DNA of 64,000 nt from Brasenia schreberi (taxonomy: Eukaryota > Streptophyta > Magnoliopsida > Nymphaeales > Cabombaceae), in assembly GCA_036023115.1 (NCBI GenBank), contig JAYKKT010000074.1:14555501-14619500 (forward strand), given 5' to 3'. Position 1 is the first letter of the stretch. Each line of letters opens with the position of its first letter. This document shows, piece by piece, positions 13,509-23,869 of this stretch. A program made the translations under genes and the position numbers. Under the pieces are notes generated by a model. It did not search any database. It saw only the letters and a program-made list of their open reading frames with translations, and had not been told where the DNA came from.

Positions 13509-14394
13509 AATATGGTTGCTAACAAATTGATAGTAGTGTCATGACATCATTTTATTAAAAAAAGAGAGGAAAAAATGAAGAACATAGTTGCCAGTATCTA
13601 AGAGAAATAGCATGCTCCAACAAGATCATTCATACGTCACTAAGAAATCACTAAGAGAAAACATGTACAGAAGGAAATGGTGAAAGAAAAACCACAAGAT
13701 CATTCATTCGCGTCACTAAAATAAAATGAAAAGATCGTTCATTCATATGTGGCTGAAAGAAAACCACCATATCATTGATATACCATTAAAAAATAAAGGA
13801 AACCACAAGTCAACACCAAGATTATGAACCAGAATACCAAACTACGTTTTGATTTGGGTGTTTCGAAACAAAATACCAAACTATGTATACTTGAAGGTCT
13901 CGATTTTCTTTCAGATGGAGACGCCTAGCAAGCAACAGCACAACAGAACAATTAGAACTGTGAGAGAAAGAGATTAAAGCTAACATCAGAACGCATGATT
14001 AGAGCCGTGAGAGAAAGATATTAAGGTTAATATCAAACACGGAGTAAAAGAAACCCAAACCAGAATACTAAAGTCAGAGGGAGACTAGAGTTGAGGGAGG
14101 GAAAAGAAAGGTTGCACCACGGACGGAGGAGGTATATGGGTAGAGAGAGAGTCTAATCGATGGGGAGGAGGGGAGGGAGAGAGAGTCCGACGAAAGACGA
14201 GAGTTGGAGGAGGCTAGGGAGAAAGAAAGTCCAACAAGAAACGAGAGCTGCGGGGAGAAAGAGAGTCCAACGACGGACGAGATCTGAATGGATTTTCACA
14301 AGGGGTTATATAGGTTTTAGAACAGCCTCGATCTATTTGATCGGACGGTCCAAGGATTCGACTGAGATTGACGTGTTTTAAGATTGAGCACGGA

Positions 14395-14434
<40 letters not shown>
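13509..14434 (-). repeat. Right terminal inverted repeat of the MULE
   Basis: Reverse complement of 9544-10370. It is about 100 bp longer because its outer half has an internal array at about 14170-14283 in which GAGAGAGAGTCC(A/G)AC...GACGAGA recurs three times, and because its tip has expanded into (CT)n. Confidence 0.8.

Positions 14435-14461
<27 letters not shown>
14397..14461. repeat. (CT)n(AT)n compound microsatellite
   Basis: About 18 CT repeats followed by about 14 AT repeats, at the outer tip of the MULE right TIR. Confidence 0.95.
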
Positions 14462-14467
<6 letters not shown>

Positions 14468-14469
14468 GG

Positions 14470-14598
14470 CATACCGAAATAATTGTGAAAGTAAGACGGG
14501 TCTTGAAAACGAAGTTCTTTTTCAGAGAGAGTAATTTAACATTAGGCAAACTGAAATAATTGTGAAAGCAAGACGAGCCTTGAAAACGAAGTTTTTCA
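14470..14598. repeat. 77-bp tandem duplication
   Basis: The block ACCGAAATAATTGTGAAAG followed by TAAGACGGGTCTTGAAAACG recurs 77 bp later with few changes (GAAATAATT at 14476 and 14553). It lies between the MULE and the LINE. Confidence 0.85.
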
Positions 14599-14657
14599 GA
14601 GGAGAAAAACATTCGAACCAACAACAACAAACAACAACAACTAAGCCTTTTCCCATA

Positions 14658-16641
14658 CTAGACGGGGTCGGCTACATGGATTCTATGTTTCCACAGATCT
14701 CTATCGTGTGCCATGTTAGCAGTTAACTCCCAATAAGCTAGATCATTCTTTATTGTTTCTTTCCAACACTTTTGTGGTCGTCCTCTACCTCTTTTAATAC
14801 TTTCCAAATTTAGTTTTTCTAACCTTCTTACAGGTTCTTCTTTTGATCTTCTTTCTATATGTCCAAACCATCTTAAACGATGTTCTCTCATTTTATCCTC
14901 TATTGGTGCCACTCCTAATTTGTTTCTAATAACCTCATTATGTATACGGTCTTTTCTTGTATGACCACTCATCCATCTCAACATCTTCATTTCTGTCACA
15001 GACATCTTTTGTACATGTTGATGATTAACTGCCCAACACTCAGAACCATAAAACATGGCAGGCCTAACTGCTGCTCTATAATATTTACCTTTTAATTTTA
15101 ATGGTATCTTCTTATCACAAAGAATACCTGATACTCCTCTCCATTTTAACCAACCAGCATTAATTCTATGTGTAACATCTCCATCAATTCTTCCATCACT
15201 TTGAAAAATTGACCCTAGGTATTTAAAACTTTCCTTTTGGGGAATGCAATGTGTGCCAATTTTAATTTCTATGTCCTCTGAAGTAGCCAAATGATCAAAC
15301 TTACATTCCATATATTCTGTCTTTGTTCTACTAAGTCGGAGGCCTTTGTTTTCTAATGTTTCTCTCCATAGTTCCAATTTTCTATTAACTTTTTCCTTAG
15401 ACTCCTCCACTAATACAATGTCATCTGCAAATAACATACACCAAGGTACTTCATCTTGAATATGTTTTGTTAACTCATCAATCACCATTATAAATAAGTA
15501 TGGACTTAAAGTTGATCCTTGATGTAACCCAATATTAACTTCAAAGAAGTCTGTCGTTCCTTCATGAGTCCTCACACATGTTTTTGCACCATCATACATG
15601 TCTCTTATAAGGTTAATATATGTCAATGGGATACCTCTTTTTCCAAAGTTCTCCAAAGAACCTCCCTCGGTACCTATCATAAGCTTTTTCTAGATCAATA
15701 AATATCATGTGAAGGTCTTTCTTTTTTGCTCTAAAATGTTCCATAAGACGTCTCAGAAGGTGAATCGCTTCAATAGTAGATCTACCTGGCATAAATCCAA
15801 ATTGGTTCTCTGTTGTACTTGATACTTGTCTTAACCTACGTTCGATAATTCTTTCCCATAATTTCATAGTATGACTCATTAACTTGATACCTCGATAATT
15901 CGCACAATTTTGAATGTCTCCCTTGTTCTTATATACGGGTATAAGTGTACTTGCTCTCCATTCCTCGGGCATCTTTTGGTTTTTCCATATTTCAGTAAAT
16001 AGTCTTGTGAGCCAAGTGATTCCTATTTCTCCTACTATTTTCCAAACTTCTATAGGAATATTATCTGGTCCTACCGATTTACCACTCTTCATATGTTTAA
16101 GAGCCTCTTTGACTTCATTCTTTTGAATACGTCGGTAGAAATTGTGGTTTATATACTTTTCTGACTTGGCTAAATCTCCTAAACTAATACTAACATCTTT
16201 ATTTTCATTAAAAAGATTATAAAAATAGTTTTTCCATCTATTTCTTATATCATCATTTGCCACTAGAATTTTTTCATCCTCGTCTTTTATGCATCTAACA
16301 TAATTAAGATCTTTAGTTTTCTTATCTCTAGCCCTAGCTATCCTAAAAATATCTCTTTCACCCTCTTTTGAGTTGAGTTTTTTATATAAGTCCTCCCAAA
16401 TCTTAGCTTTTGCTTCACTAACGGCCTTTTTTGCTTCCTTCTTTACTTTCTTATAAGCTTCTAAAGTTTCACTAGTTTTCTTAGCATAATGTAATTTGTA
16501 ACATGCCCTCTTTGCCTTGATTTTATTTTGTACTATTTCACTCCACCACCAAGCTTCTTTTTGTGCCGGTACACCTCCCTTAGATACCCCTAACACATCT
16601 TTTGCCACTTTCCTAATATGTATAGCCATATTGTTCCACAT
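14658..16641 (-). pseudogene. RTE reverse transcriptase (frameshifted)
   Basis: Encodes the RT of the LINE in two overlapping minus-strand frames, 16641-15613 (342 codons) and 15680-14658 (340 codons). Recognisable blocks are [45 protein letters not shown] (first catalytic Asp), HQGSTLSPYLF and CMLFADDIVL (FADD, second catalytic pair). The C-terminal tail has GSECWAVN, RWMSGHTRKDRI and HRLRWFGHIERR, typical of RTE elements. Around 15620-15675, just after AYDR, the register shifts twice, each fitting a one-base loss, over the VPREVL segment. The RT otherwise lacks internal stops, so the insertion is not ancient. Confidence 0.88.
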
Positions 16642-16665
16642 ATCAGAGGGTGTGCCAACATAATT

Positions 16666-17559
16666 TCAAACATCTCCTTGAAGGACTTTCTGTTTAAATA
16701 TACCTTCTTTCTCGCTTTTGAGGCTCCACCATTTAGTCCGAATAGCTCGATGCACTCTTTTCTTCTTTGTCCATTTTTTTATTTGTAAATCCATAACTAA
16801 AAGTCGATGTTGGGTGGTTAAGCTTTTTCCTGGAATTACCTTACAATCTTTACAACACGCTCTATCTTTTTTTCTACAAATAAAGTAATCAATTTGTGTG
16901 TGTGATAAGCCACTCTTATAAGTAATTAAATGTTCATCTCGTTTTTTGAAGATTGTATTGACTATAAAGAGATCAAATGACATAGCAAAATTTAAAATCT
17001 CCCTACCTTTCTCGTTTATATCCCCATAACCAAAGTTTCCATGAATCCCTTGATATCCTAATGCCTCTTTACCGACATGTCCATTTAAATCTCCTCCTAA
17101 ACAAATCATCTCCCTTTGTGGAATCTTTTGAAACACCTTATCTAACTCTTCCCAAAAAACTGTCTTTATACTATCTTCTAGTCCTACTTGGGGTGCGTAA
17201 GCACAAACTATATTCAAAACCTCTGCTCCTAACACTAATTTCAATGTCATGATTCGGTCACCATATCGTTGTATGTCTACTACACTCTCCTTTAAATCTT
17301 TATTTATGATAATACCAACTCCGTTTCGGGCCTTTTCTTTACCTGAGTACCATAATTTAAAACCTGTATCCTCTATCTCCTTTGCTTTTTCTCCAACCCA
17401 TTTTGTCTCTTGTAAACATAGAATATGAATCTTTCTCCGAATCATAGTATCTACCACCTCCATTAGCTTACCCGATAATGTTCCGATATTCCAAGAACCA
17501 ATACGAATCTTATTATACAGGTTTGTAGATTTTGTTAACTTGTAAAATAAAAGTAACAT
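16666..17559 (-). pseudogene. RTE endonuclease domain (N-terminal part of LINE ORF)
   Basis: A 297-codon open stretch with the APE-like endonuclease signature in order: GSWNIGTL (Asn), LCLQETKW (Glu), AYAPQVG, GGDLNGHVG (Asp/Asn), TQIDYF and TQHRLLVMDL (terminal His). It nicks target DNA to prime reverse transcription. All catalytic positions I can identify are kept. A single TGA at 16668-16666 ends it. The downstream RT frame is in the same register eight codons on, so one nonsense change separates the domains. The first ATG (17559) may lie partly in flanking DNA. Confidence 0.85.
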
Positions 17560-17560
17560 T

Positions 17561-18040
17561 CATTTGTCACATCGAGAAGTTGTCATCAAGTATCATCTCT
17601 TTCCTAGTGGTTCAAATGCGCCACCGGTTGCTGAACTCCTGACCTTTTTGTAGTGAGCTACTTCCCTGTGCTGCAAAAAACTGTTAATCTCTGCTCTACA
17701 GATTGATACTTGAAATGTCAATAGAATGTTGAGGAAAACTCTATACTCAACACGGAAGAACTTTACGGTTTAAGAAATCCAAAATATTGCTAGTCGAAAT
17801 GATCCATAACACAGATATAATTGAAATAAAAGAAAGAGCTTCTTTGTTATCAAACAACCTTGGTCTTCGATTGCGACAAACAATAAACAGTATCCAGGAA
17901 TTTCCCACACCATTGCACATACAAAGATACAACACTATGTACACACAACACAAAGATCAACATGCCCAAGTAGCCATTAGAGAGAATACAACCCACATGA
18001 AAAAGCACAGAGAGATCTCATTGGGCACGAGTTCAATCCC
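17561..18040. other. 3' flank and presumed 3' UTR of remorin
   Basis: Non-coding. Directly downstream of the remorin stop (minus), about 300 bp of T- and GT-rich sequence fits a 3' UTR. The short open frames here have no protein character. Confidence 0.5.
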
Positions 18041-18509
18041 TTAGCTCCCCAGGCAGCCGAACAGCTTCTTTGGTACCAGGCCTGACGCTCGGTACTTTGC
18101 AGCCTTCTCCTCTGCTATGAGAAGCTCTTCGCCGCGCTTTGCTTCAACCATTGCTCGCTTCTCCTCTGCAGACTTGTGGATGAGAGCAACCTTGTTTTTT
18201 GTTTTCTCGACGTATGCAGCTTTCTTCTTGTCAAAGTCCTCCTGTACATTGTAAAGAAGTGTTTAATGTCTTCTACAACAGAGTTCACCAACTGTTTTTC
18301 TGTTGACAGTGATGAACAACCAAAAGAACTTACAGCGGAGGTACTAAATTTCACCTAACTAATTTACTGGATTATCGGATTAGCACATAAACATATCCTT
18401 TAGGAGGCTAAAAGACCATGGCACAGCAAACAGGAAAAACATATTCAAATTGCAATATGATTAACGAAACTTGTAGCTAGCAAGATAGCTCGTTTAAGTG
18501 AATCGTTGG

Positions 18510-18554
<45 letters not shown>

Positions 18555-18916
18555 GCATACAGAGGGATAAACTTGCAGAATAATGCATACCTCAATTTTC
18601 TTCAGTTCGGCTTCCAGGGCTGCTTTTTTTGAGTTTTCCCATGCCACAATTTCAGAGAGTTTTTTCTGGAACCTGTAAAGCATTGAAAAAGATTAAGAAG
18701 CAAGAGTAACAGCCTTGTATCATATGACCTTCTAACATACTGTGGATATCTTGAATCTACCAATTGTCATCGAGTTAAATATGATACAGGATAAGGGTTT
18801 AGAGAATATTTTCTCTTCTATTTGTTTGATGTTTTCCCTTTTTCCTGTTCAGCTAGCTTGTAACGGCTAGCCAGACTAGACGTTGTCACGGCTAACATGC
18901 CTAATGGCATAGCAGC

Positions 18917-19015
<99 letters not shown>

Positions 19016-20952
19016 ATATGTATATATGTATATGTGTATGTGTGTATGTGTATGTGTATGTGTGTATGTGTGTATGTGTGTAATGTATGTGTGTATGTGT
19101 ATGTGTGTATGTATAATATGTATGTGTGTGTGTGTGTATGTATAATGTGTGTATAATAATATATGTGTATATGTGTAATATATGTGTATGTGTGTGTAAT
19201 ATATATATGTGTGTGTGTGTATGTTGTAATATGTGTGTGTGTATGTATGTGTGTCATCAAAAAATATATAAAAACATAAAAGAGCAAATGAGGAACTTGT
19301 AAGTGAACGGATAATTTTAAGCCTCAACAAAAGCTAGTAGCCCGGAAAGTCCTTTAAAATCACCAACTTCAATGTAGTCTCAATGAAAATAGAGATCGTG
19401 CAAAACAAGTAGGCCAATTAGTGAAAACTAAACTCAATTTCTCAAGTATTGATGTGAAACCCTTTTTGAAGAGTAAAGACGGTTTTTGTAATAGCATGTA
19501 AGCAAAATCGTACTTGTTATCCGCCTTTGCCTTTTCACTGTCTTCCCATGCCTTGACAAGAGATAGCCTCTTCTCACTCTCAACCTTCGCGAGGACGGCA
19601 TCTGAGGATACCAACTAAATCATATCAAAGAAAAAATTCGCACACCAAACGAAAAAAACAAGTATGAATCTTCTGGGAAAGGCTGTTAGTCTTTTGCAAG
19701 TCATTAGCAACTTTACCTCTGTTAGCAGAAGTTTTCTCCGTGACAGGGACAATTGGTTCAGCAACCTCTGGTGATAGAGAAACACTTAAGTATCAACAAA
19801 AGATACAGATAACAGTGATATCTTCAGCAATTATAGGCTTCTTTCAGAGCCACTAAGAACATGGAATAGCTGTTGACATACGAAGATCCTACCCATAAAC
19901 AAAGTGCACTGCCATTTCAAAAGAAAATACAAGAGGCAACTATTGAAGACAAGGCAGGGACGTCATGCTTTGTGGTAGTTTTTATCGACATGTCCACCCA
20001 ATTCATGGAAAATCAATTCGAACGGCAGTATGTCAGCAACCAGCGACCATAAAAGATCGGAAAGAAGACAAGATTCGGCATGATTTCATTAGAGGCGACC
20101 ACAAATAGCCTGAGTTCATCGGGGAGCAGACAGTGAAAAGTTATATCCTTTTTCAGACTATAACAAGAATGAGAATCAACTAAATGGAGCCGAAGAAATA
20201 GCAAATAACAACCACACTCAGATGAAAAAGCAAAGAAATTTGTAGACCTATTTTTTCCCAAAGACAGCTAAAAGTAGCAACAGAAGCATTAAAGACGGTA
20301 GTTAAGAATATGAGAAGCTTTCACTAAAAAAACTGCAGACAAACAGCCCCATATTTAATGTTTCCGAGCATCAATAGCACATACTCATCATACTCGTTCA
20401 TTTAACAGATATCAACGGCTTCAAAACTTAAAATTGGGACTGTCCCCAAGGATTTTCAACGAGGGAGAGAGACTCAAATTTTGTTCATAAATACTAAGAA
20501 GCAGCTCCATACAATCTTAAAGAAGTCCAAAGAGACTTCGGAACTTATTCACGAACAATTAAGCAGCTCAACATAAAGATTTCAAAAGCACAGAGTCTAT
20601 CACATAAGGTACCACCAAATCCAAACCAAAAGCGGAGGCAAAATTAAAGAACTATACAATTAGGAAACCACAATACAAAGATTTTTTGTTTTAATGTATT
20701 GATGGAAGAAGGGAAACAGACTAATTTAAGATGAGCACAGCAACAGGAAACAACAAAAGTTTAAAATTAAGAAGAGTGAAAAAGAGTTTTACTCTCAACA
20801 GATTCGACTGGAGCTGGCGGCGGTGGCGTCGGAGTGACAACAGCCTTCTCTTCCACGACGTCCTTCGGAGCTTCCGGCGGTGGCACCGGAACCGGCTTCG
20901 GCGGCTCCGGTGTACTCACTACCTCAGCCACCTTCTGATCGGCGTCAGCCAT
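18041..20952 (-). CDS. Remorin (group 1-like), 193 aa, five exons
   Basis: Exons (minus): 20952-20793, 19767-19717, 19601-19514, 18672-18591, 18241-18041. All introns are GT-AG and phases agree (1,1,2,0), giving 193 residues. Residues 1-70 are a Pro/Val/Glu-rich, disordered tail (MADADQKVAEVVSTPEPPKP...). Residues 71-193 are the conserved remorin C domain: DAVLAKVESEKRLSLVKAWE, WENSKKAALEAELKKIE, then KNKVALIHKSAEEKRAMVEA and the end KKLFGCLGS. The C domain forms a coiled coil. The terminal KKLFGC segment, with Cys190, is the membrane anchor in this family and a likely S-acylation site. Remorins scaffold plasma-membrane nanodomains in plasmodesmata, virus-movement and symbiosis settings. ATG 20952 is the first in frame. 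The short Pro-rich N-terminus places it with canonical group 1 remorins. Confidence 0.93.
18511..18554. repeat. (CT)n(AC)n in remorin intron 4
   Basis: About nine CT then twelve AC repeats, between exons 4 and 5, clear of the splice sites. Confidence 0.9.
18917..19256. repeat. 340-bp (CT)(AT)(GT)/TATG microsatellite block in remorin intron 3
   Basis: A compound tract: CT, then about 19 AT, about 20 GT, then some 240 bp of variably spaced TGTATG/TGTGTG/TAATATG units. The open frames spanning it on both strands (poly-His/Thr or poly-Cys/Val) are artefacts. It makes up about 40% of the 841-bp intron 3. Confidence 0.95.
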
Positions 20953-20985
20953 CTTCACAACCACCAGCAATGAATTCAATTCAGG

Positions 20986-21002
20986 GAGAGAGAGAGAGAG
21001 AG
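20986..21002. repeat. (GA)n in remorin leader
   Basis: Reads (CT)8 in the sense of the remorin gene, about 34 nt before its ATG, followed upstream by CTTCTTCC-rich leader sequence. Similar in position and sense to the SPDS tract. Confidence 0.85.
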
Positions 21003-21290
21003 GAAGAAGATGAAGCAGCAGAGAAGAAAGGAAGGGAAAATGAATAATTTTTCGGTGCGTATGGATTTTTTAATGATTATGGGAGCGTCGTCGTGGGCCT
21101 CGTGGGGTCGCGACAAATGGGCAGAGAGAGAGAGAGAGAGAGAGATTGCCGACAACGATTCCCAACGGTAGACAGGTGCCCTGCGTCGTATCCATAGTAT
21201 TTGCGTTTTACCTTCTTCCACCCTCAATCGGCACGTCTTAAAGCCCTGCCTAGACAATGAAACAGTCGCTGGTCTCTCTCGAACTCGATC

Positions 21291-21293
<3 letters not shown>

Positions 21294-21368
<75 letters not shown>
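21294..21368. repeat. (AT)37 microsatellite
   Basis: Perfect AT run of about 75 bp, 340 bp upstream of the remorin ATG. Confidence 0.95.
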
Positions 21369-21371
<3 letters not shown>

Positions 21372-21662
21372 CTTAATCAGATTGAAGTCTTTTGTTATCG
21401 TATTCATCGAGGAGCATCTACTAAGAATTCTTTACGCTTCATCTATAAATTTCATTGTTTACATTTTACGAAACCTATTGACTTTTCACTTGCAATCTAA
21501 CCTAACTTTATGCGCCTAAGCAGCTTCATCTCTAAGCTTTCAGCTTCTGAATGCCTGCATCCTGTCGTTAAAGGTGAAGTTGATGAACATTACCCTTGGA
21601 TTCGACTTTCTGCATCCAGTTAGCGTTGAGTTTAAACACTTACATTATATAAGCATTCGCTT

Positions 21663-21664
<2 letters not shown>

Positions 21665-21714
<50 letters not shown>
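21665..21714. repeat. (AC)n(AT)n compound microsatellite
   Basis: About 13 AC repeats directly followed by about 12 AT repeats. Confidence 0.95.
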
Positions 21715-21715
<1 letters not shown>

Positions 21716-22249
21716 GAAGGTAGTAAAGTTTAGGCATCCTTGTCACCAGACAAGTTGTTGGGTGAGGACAAGAAACACCCTGGGCCAGGGAGAGCAATTG
21801 CGTGACTCATGTCCCTTGCAAATTACAATGTAATTTCCATGTCCACTTCCAAAAGAAGAGAAAGGGAACCATGTCCCTGGCATGAACACGGCCCCAGAGA
21901 GATCCATTTAAAGCCAAAGTTGGATGGATCTGCATGAGTAATTATGACGCTCGTCTTATTAGCTGGTTTCTCTACAAGTAGAATAAACCAGTGAATGGGC
22001 TACCAACGGTAAGTAACTTTATAAACATGTTCTTGTTTTTTATAGGCAAGCTGGGGCTCTAGCCATAGCCCTACTAGACGCATTCATTTCTCGGGTATTC
22101 AACGCCTGACCTTTTTTAAGAGAGCCAGCCCCTTAGTCAATGAGCAATGCCCCTAATTAAGTCTGTATTTGATTCGTGGTATAAGGACCATGGTATTAGA
22201 ACTATAAGTCTAGACTTATATGGTGCTTGTAACCATGATGCTAAAGAAC

Positions 22250-22547
22250 TAAACATGACCAGATCCCAACCGGCCCGGCAGTTCTAACCGAAACCGAACC
22301 AGGTCAGGAACCGGCTGTATCCAAAATCAATGAAACCGGAATCGAGACTCACCCGGTAAGATTCTGGTTTCACCTTCTATAAAACCAGAACTGGCGGTTC
22401 CAAGCTGCCAGTTTTGGTATTTAAAAAAAATATTATAAAATTTAAATTTTTAATAAAACTGTCGGTTCCAAACTCAAATTGAAACCGACTTTAAACCAAT
22501 TCAGTTACTGTTTCAGGTTCCGGTTTATCCAGAATCGGACACGTCTA
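22250..22547. mobile_element. hAT MITE, family TAGACATG, copy A
   Basis: A 298-bp non-autonomous element. Left end TAAACATGACCAGATCCC, right end GAATCGGACACGTCTA, an imperfect terminal inverted repeat. It is flanked by a perfect 8-bp direct repeat TAAAGAAC (22242-22249 and 22548-22555). An 8-bp duplication and TAG-type ends mark the hAT superfamily. The interior is rich in AACCGG/GGTTCC with an AT-rich core. Copy B at 23.2 kb is homologous in inverted orientation. Confidence 0.85.
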
Positions 22548-23197
22548 TAAAGAACTATGGTTCTGGGTTTGATTTGTGAATGATACTAATACTTGGGTTT
22601 TCGTGCAAGACGGAGTAGCAAACATGAAAAAAAAGGAGGTGCTTGGGTTTTCATGAGAAATATATGAGTCTAATTCTTGTGACCCACCTCTCCCTCGTGC
22701 TTATGTTTCACTTATATCAAGCCTATAGAATCATAGTTTTATTTGAATATAGGATTTCATGCTTGATGTACAATAAAACTTAGAACTGTCAATACCAAAA
22801 GATGAGGTTCAATTCATCGTATTAATTATATCATTAGGGTTGAAAACAAATCATGTTGTGAATGAACATCTTGATCAAGCACAAGAATCCCTATAATATG
22901 TTATCAGGACACTGATGTATTTATACACTGAGTTGGTTGCTTCAACTGGTTTGGCACTTGCTCTCCTTAAGCAAAGGTCTCGAGCTCGAGCCTTGTGAAG
23001 AGAGAAAACCAGTACTAGAAGAGCTTTACCCCATAGTAGGCCGACCTAACTGAACCCGATAAGTTGGGGTTCCGGTCATGATAAAGCTGCAACCCCGGTG
23101 AAGTTAATATTTCTGACTTTGGATCTTTATGTGAATAAGATCTATCGTATGAGCTTTCCGGAGACACTGTGACTTGTTGGAATATCGAAGATCTACC
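22548..23197. other. Between the two hAT MITEs; SINE-like block, no gene
   Basis: About 22915-23105 resembles a tRNA-derived SINE: a box-B-like AAGGTCTCGAGCTCGAGCC follows an upstream box-A-like TTGGCACTTG, and TAGGCCGACCTAACTGAACCC lies downstream. I have no second copy in the window to confirm it. The rest is unremarkable. Confidence 0.4.
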
Positions 23198-23415
23198 TAG
23201 ACATGTCCAGTTCCGAGTAAACCGTAATCGAACCAGTTCAGGGTAACCAGTAAATTTGTAAAAAAATGCAAATTTAAATTTTAAAAAATAAAATATATTG
23301 GAAATGGTGGTTTGGAACCACCGATTCCAGTTGTGGAAATGGTGAAACCAAAATCAGACCGGGTGAGTCTCGGTTCCAGGTCTAGTAGGTTCTGGTTAGG
23401 AACCGGCCATGTCTA
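23198..23415. mobile_element. hAT MITE, family TAGACATG, copy B (inverted)
   Basis: 218 bp with ends TAGACATGTCCAGTTCC and GGAACCGGCCATGTCTA, a clear terminal inverted repeat. It is flanked by GATCTACC (23190-23197) and GATCTACT (23416-23423), an 8-bp duplication with one change. The reverse complement aligns with copy A, sharing GAGACTCACCCGGT and the AAATTTAAATTT core. Confidence 0.88.
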
Positions 23416-23817
23416 GATCTACTCATGTTTTCGGATTTGGGCATTCTTGAATCCAGATCGGATCGATCTGAAGGGAGACACTACCTGAGCATTATTCGGT
23501 TATAAAAGAGTAATCAAACTGAAATTTCTGATTTGGTTCAGTTTCATTGAAAATCAATTTGGTTTTGGTCCAGTTTATTGCTTCAATTCGGTTTCCAAAG
23601 ACTCACAACCGAATAACCGAATTCATAATATGAATAAATGTCGTAGTTACAAGGACTCCTCCCTATAGCATGTTACCTTCCACCTACTTAGTTGCAATTT
23701 AAGGTTTTGTCTATCTCTTACATAATATACTCGTATTTAGGGACTTCAAGATAAATAAAAGATGATAAATCACATGAATCCTTATTACTGAATGTGCTTG
23801 CAATGACTTTGGGGGGT

Positions 23818-23869
<52 letters not shown>

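Larger units (their letters stand above)
9544..14434 (-). mobile_element. Mutator-like element with long TIRs and FAR1-type transposase
   Basis: A 4.9 kb unit bounded by imperfect inverted repeats of about 0.83 kb (left) and 0.93 kb (right). Both ends carry GTGCTCAATCTTAAAACAC, facing outward, behind a GA/CT-rich tip. The arms stay alignable inward through ...ATGAATGATCTTGTGG... and ...TTTCTCTTAGATACTG... to GCAAC(C)AT. Long TIRs with an internal transposase typify Mutator superfamily elements. The interior minus strand holds a decayed FAR1/FHY3-type transposase. The 9-bp target duplication cannot be read because both flanks are GA/CT microsatellite. Stops and frameshifts make it non-autonomous today. 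Confidence 0.8.
14615..17560 (-). mobile_element. RTE-type LINE, nearly full length
   Basis: A non-LTR retrotransposon on the minus strand with an apurinic-type endonuclease followed by reverse transcriptase in one reading register. It ends in a GTT/TTG repeat tail (14615-14642, plus-strand CAACAACAAC). A short trinucleotide 3' tail instead of poly(A), EN-RT in a single ORF and no gag-like ORF1 mark the RTE clade. A possible 7-bp target duplication AACATTC flanks it (14608-14614 and 17555-17561). If real, the element begins just before the endonuclease frame. Inactive through one stop and two register shifts. It sits about 0.5 kb downstream of the remorin stop, on the same strand. Confidence 0.88.
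21003..22249. other. Upstream of remorin; microsatellites, no gene
   Basis: Presumed remorin promoter. Holds a second (AG)n at 21123-21146, (AT)37 at 21294-21368 and (AC)n(AT)n at 21665-21714. At about 22050-22160 the minus strand resembles a tRNA-derived SINE piece (CTAAGGGGCTGGCTCTC near a GGTC box). No core promoter element could be fixed. Confidence 0.45.

Noticed and set aside
18901..19330. Overlapping 60-132-codon frames on both strands rich in His/Thr or Cys/Val
   Set aside because: They are translations of GT/AC and AT microsatellite in a remorin intron.
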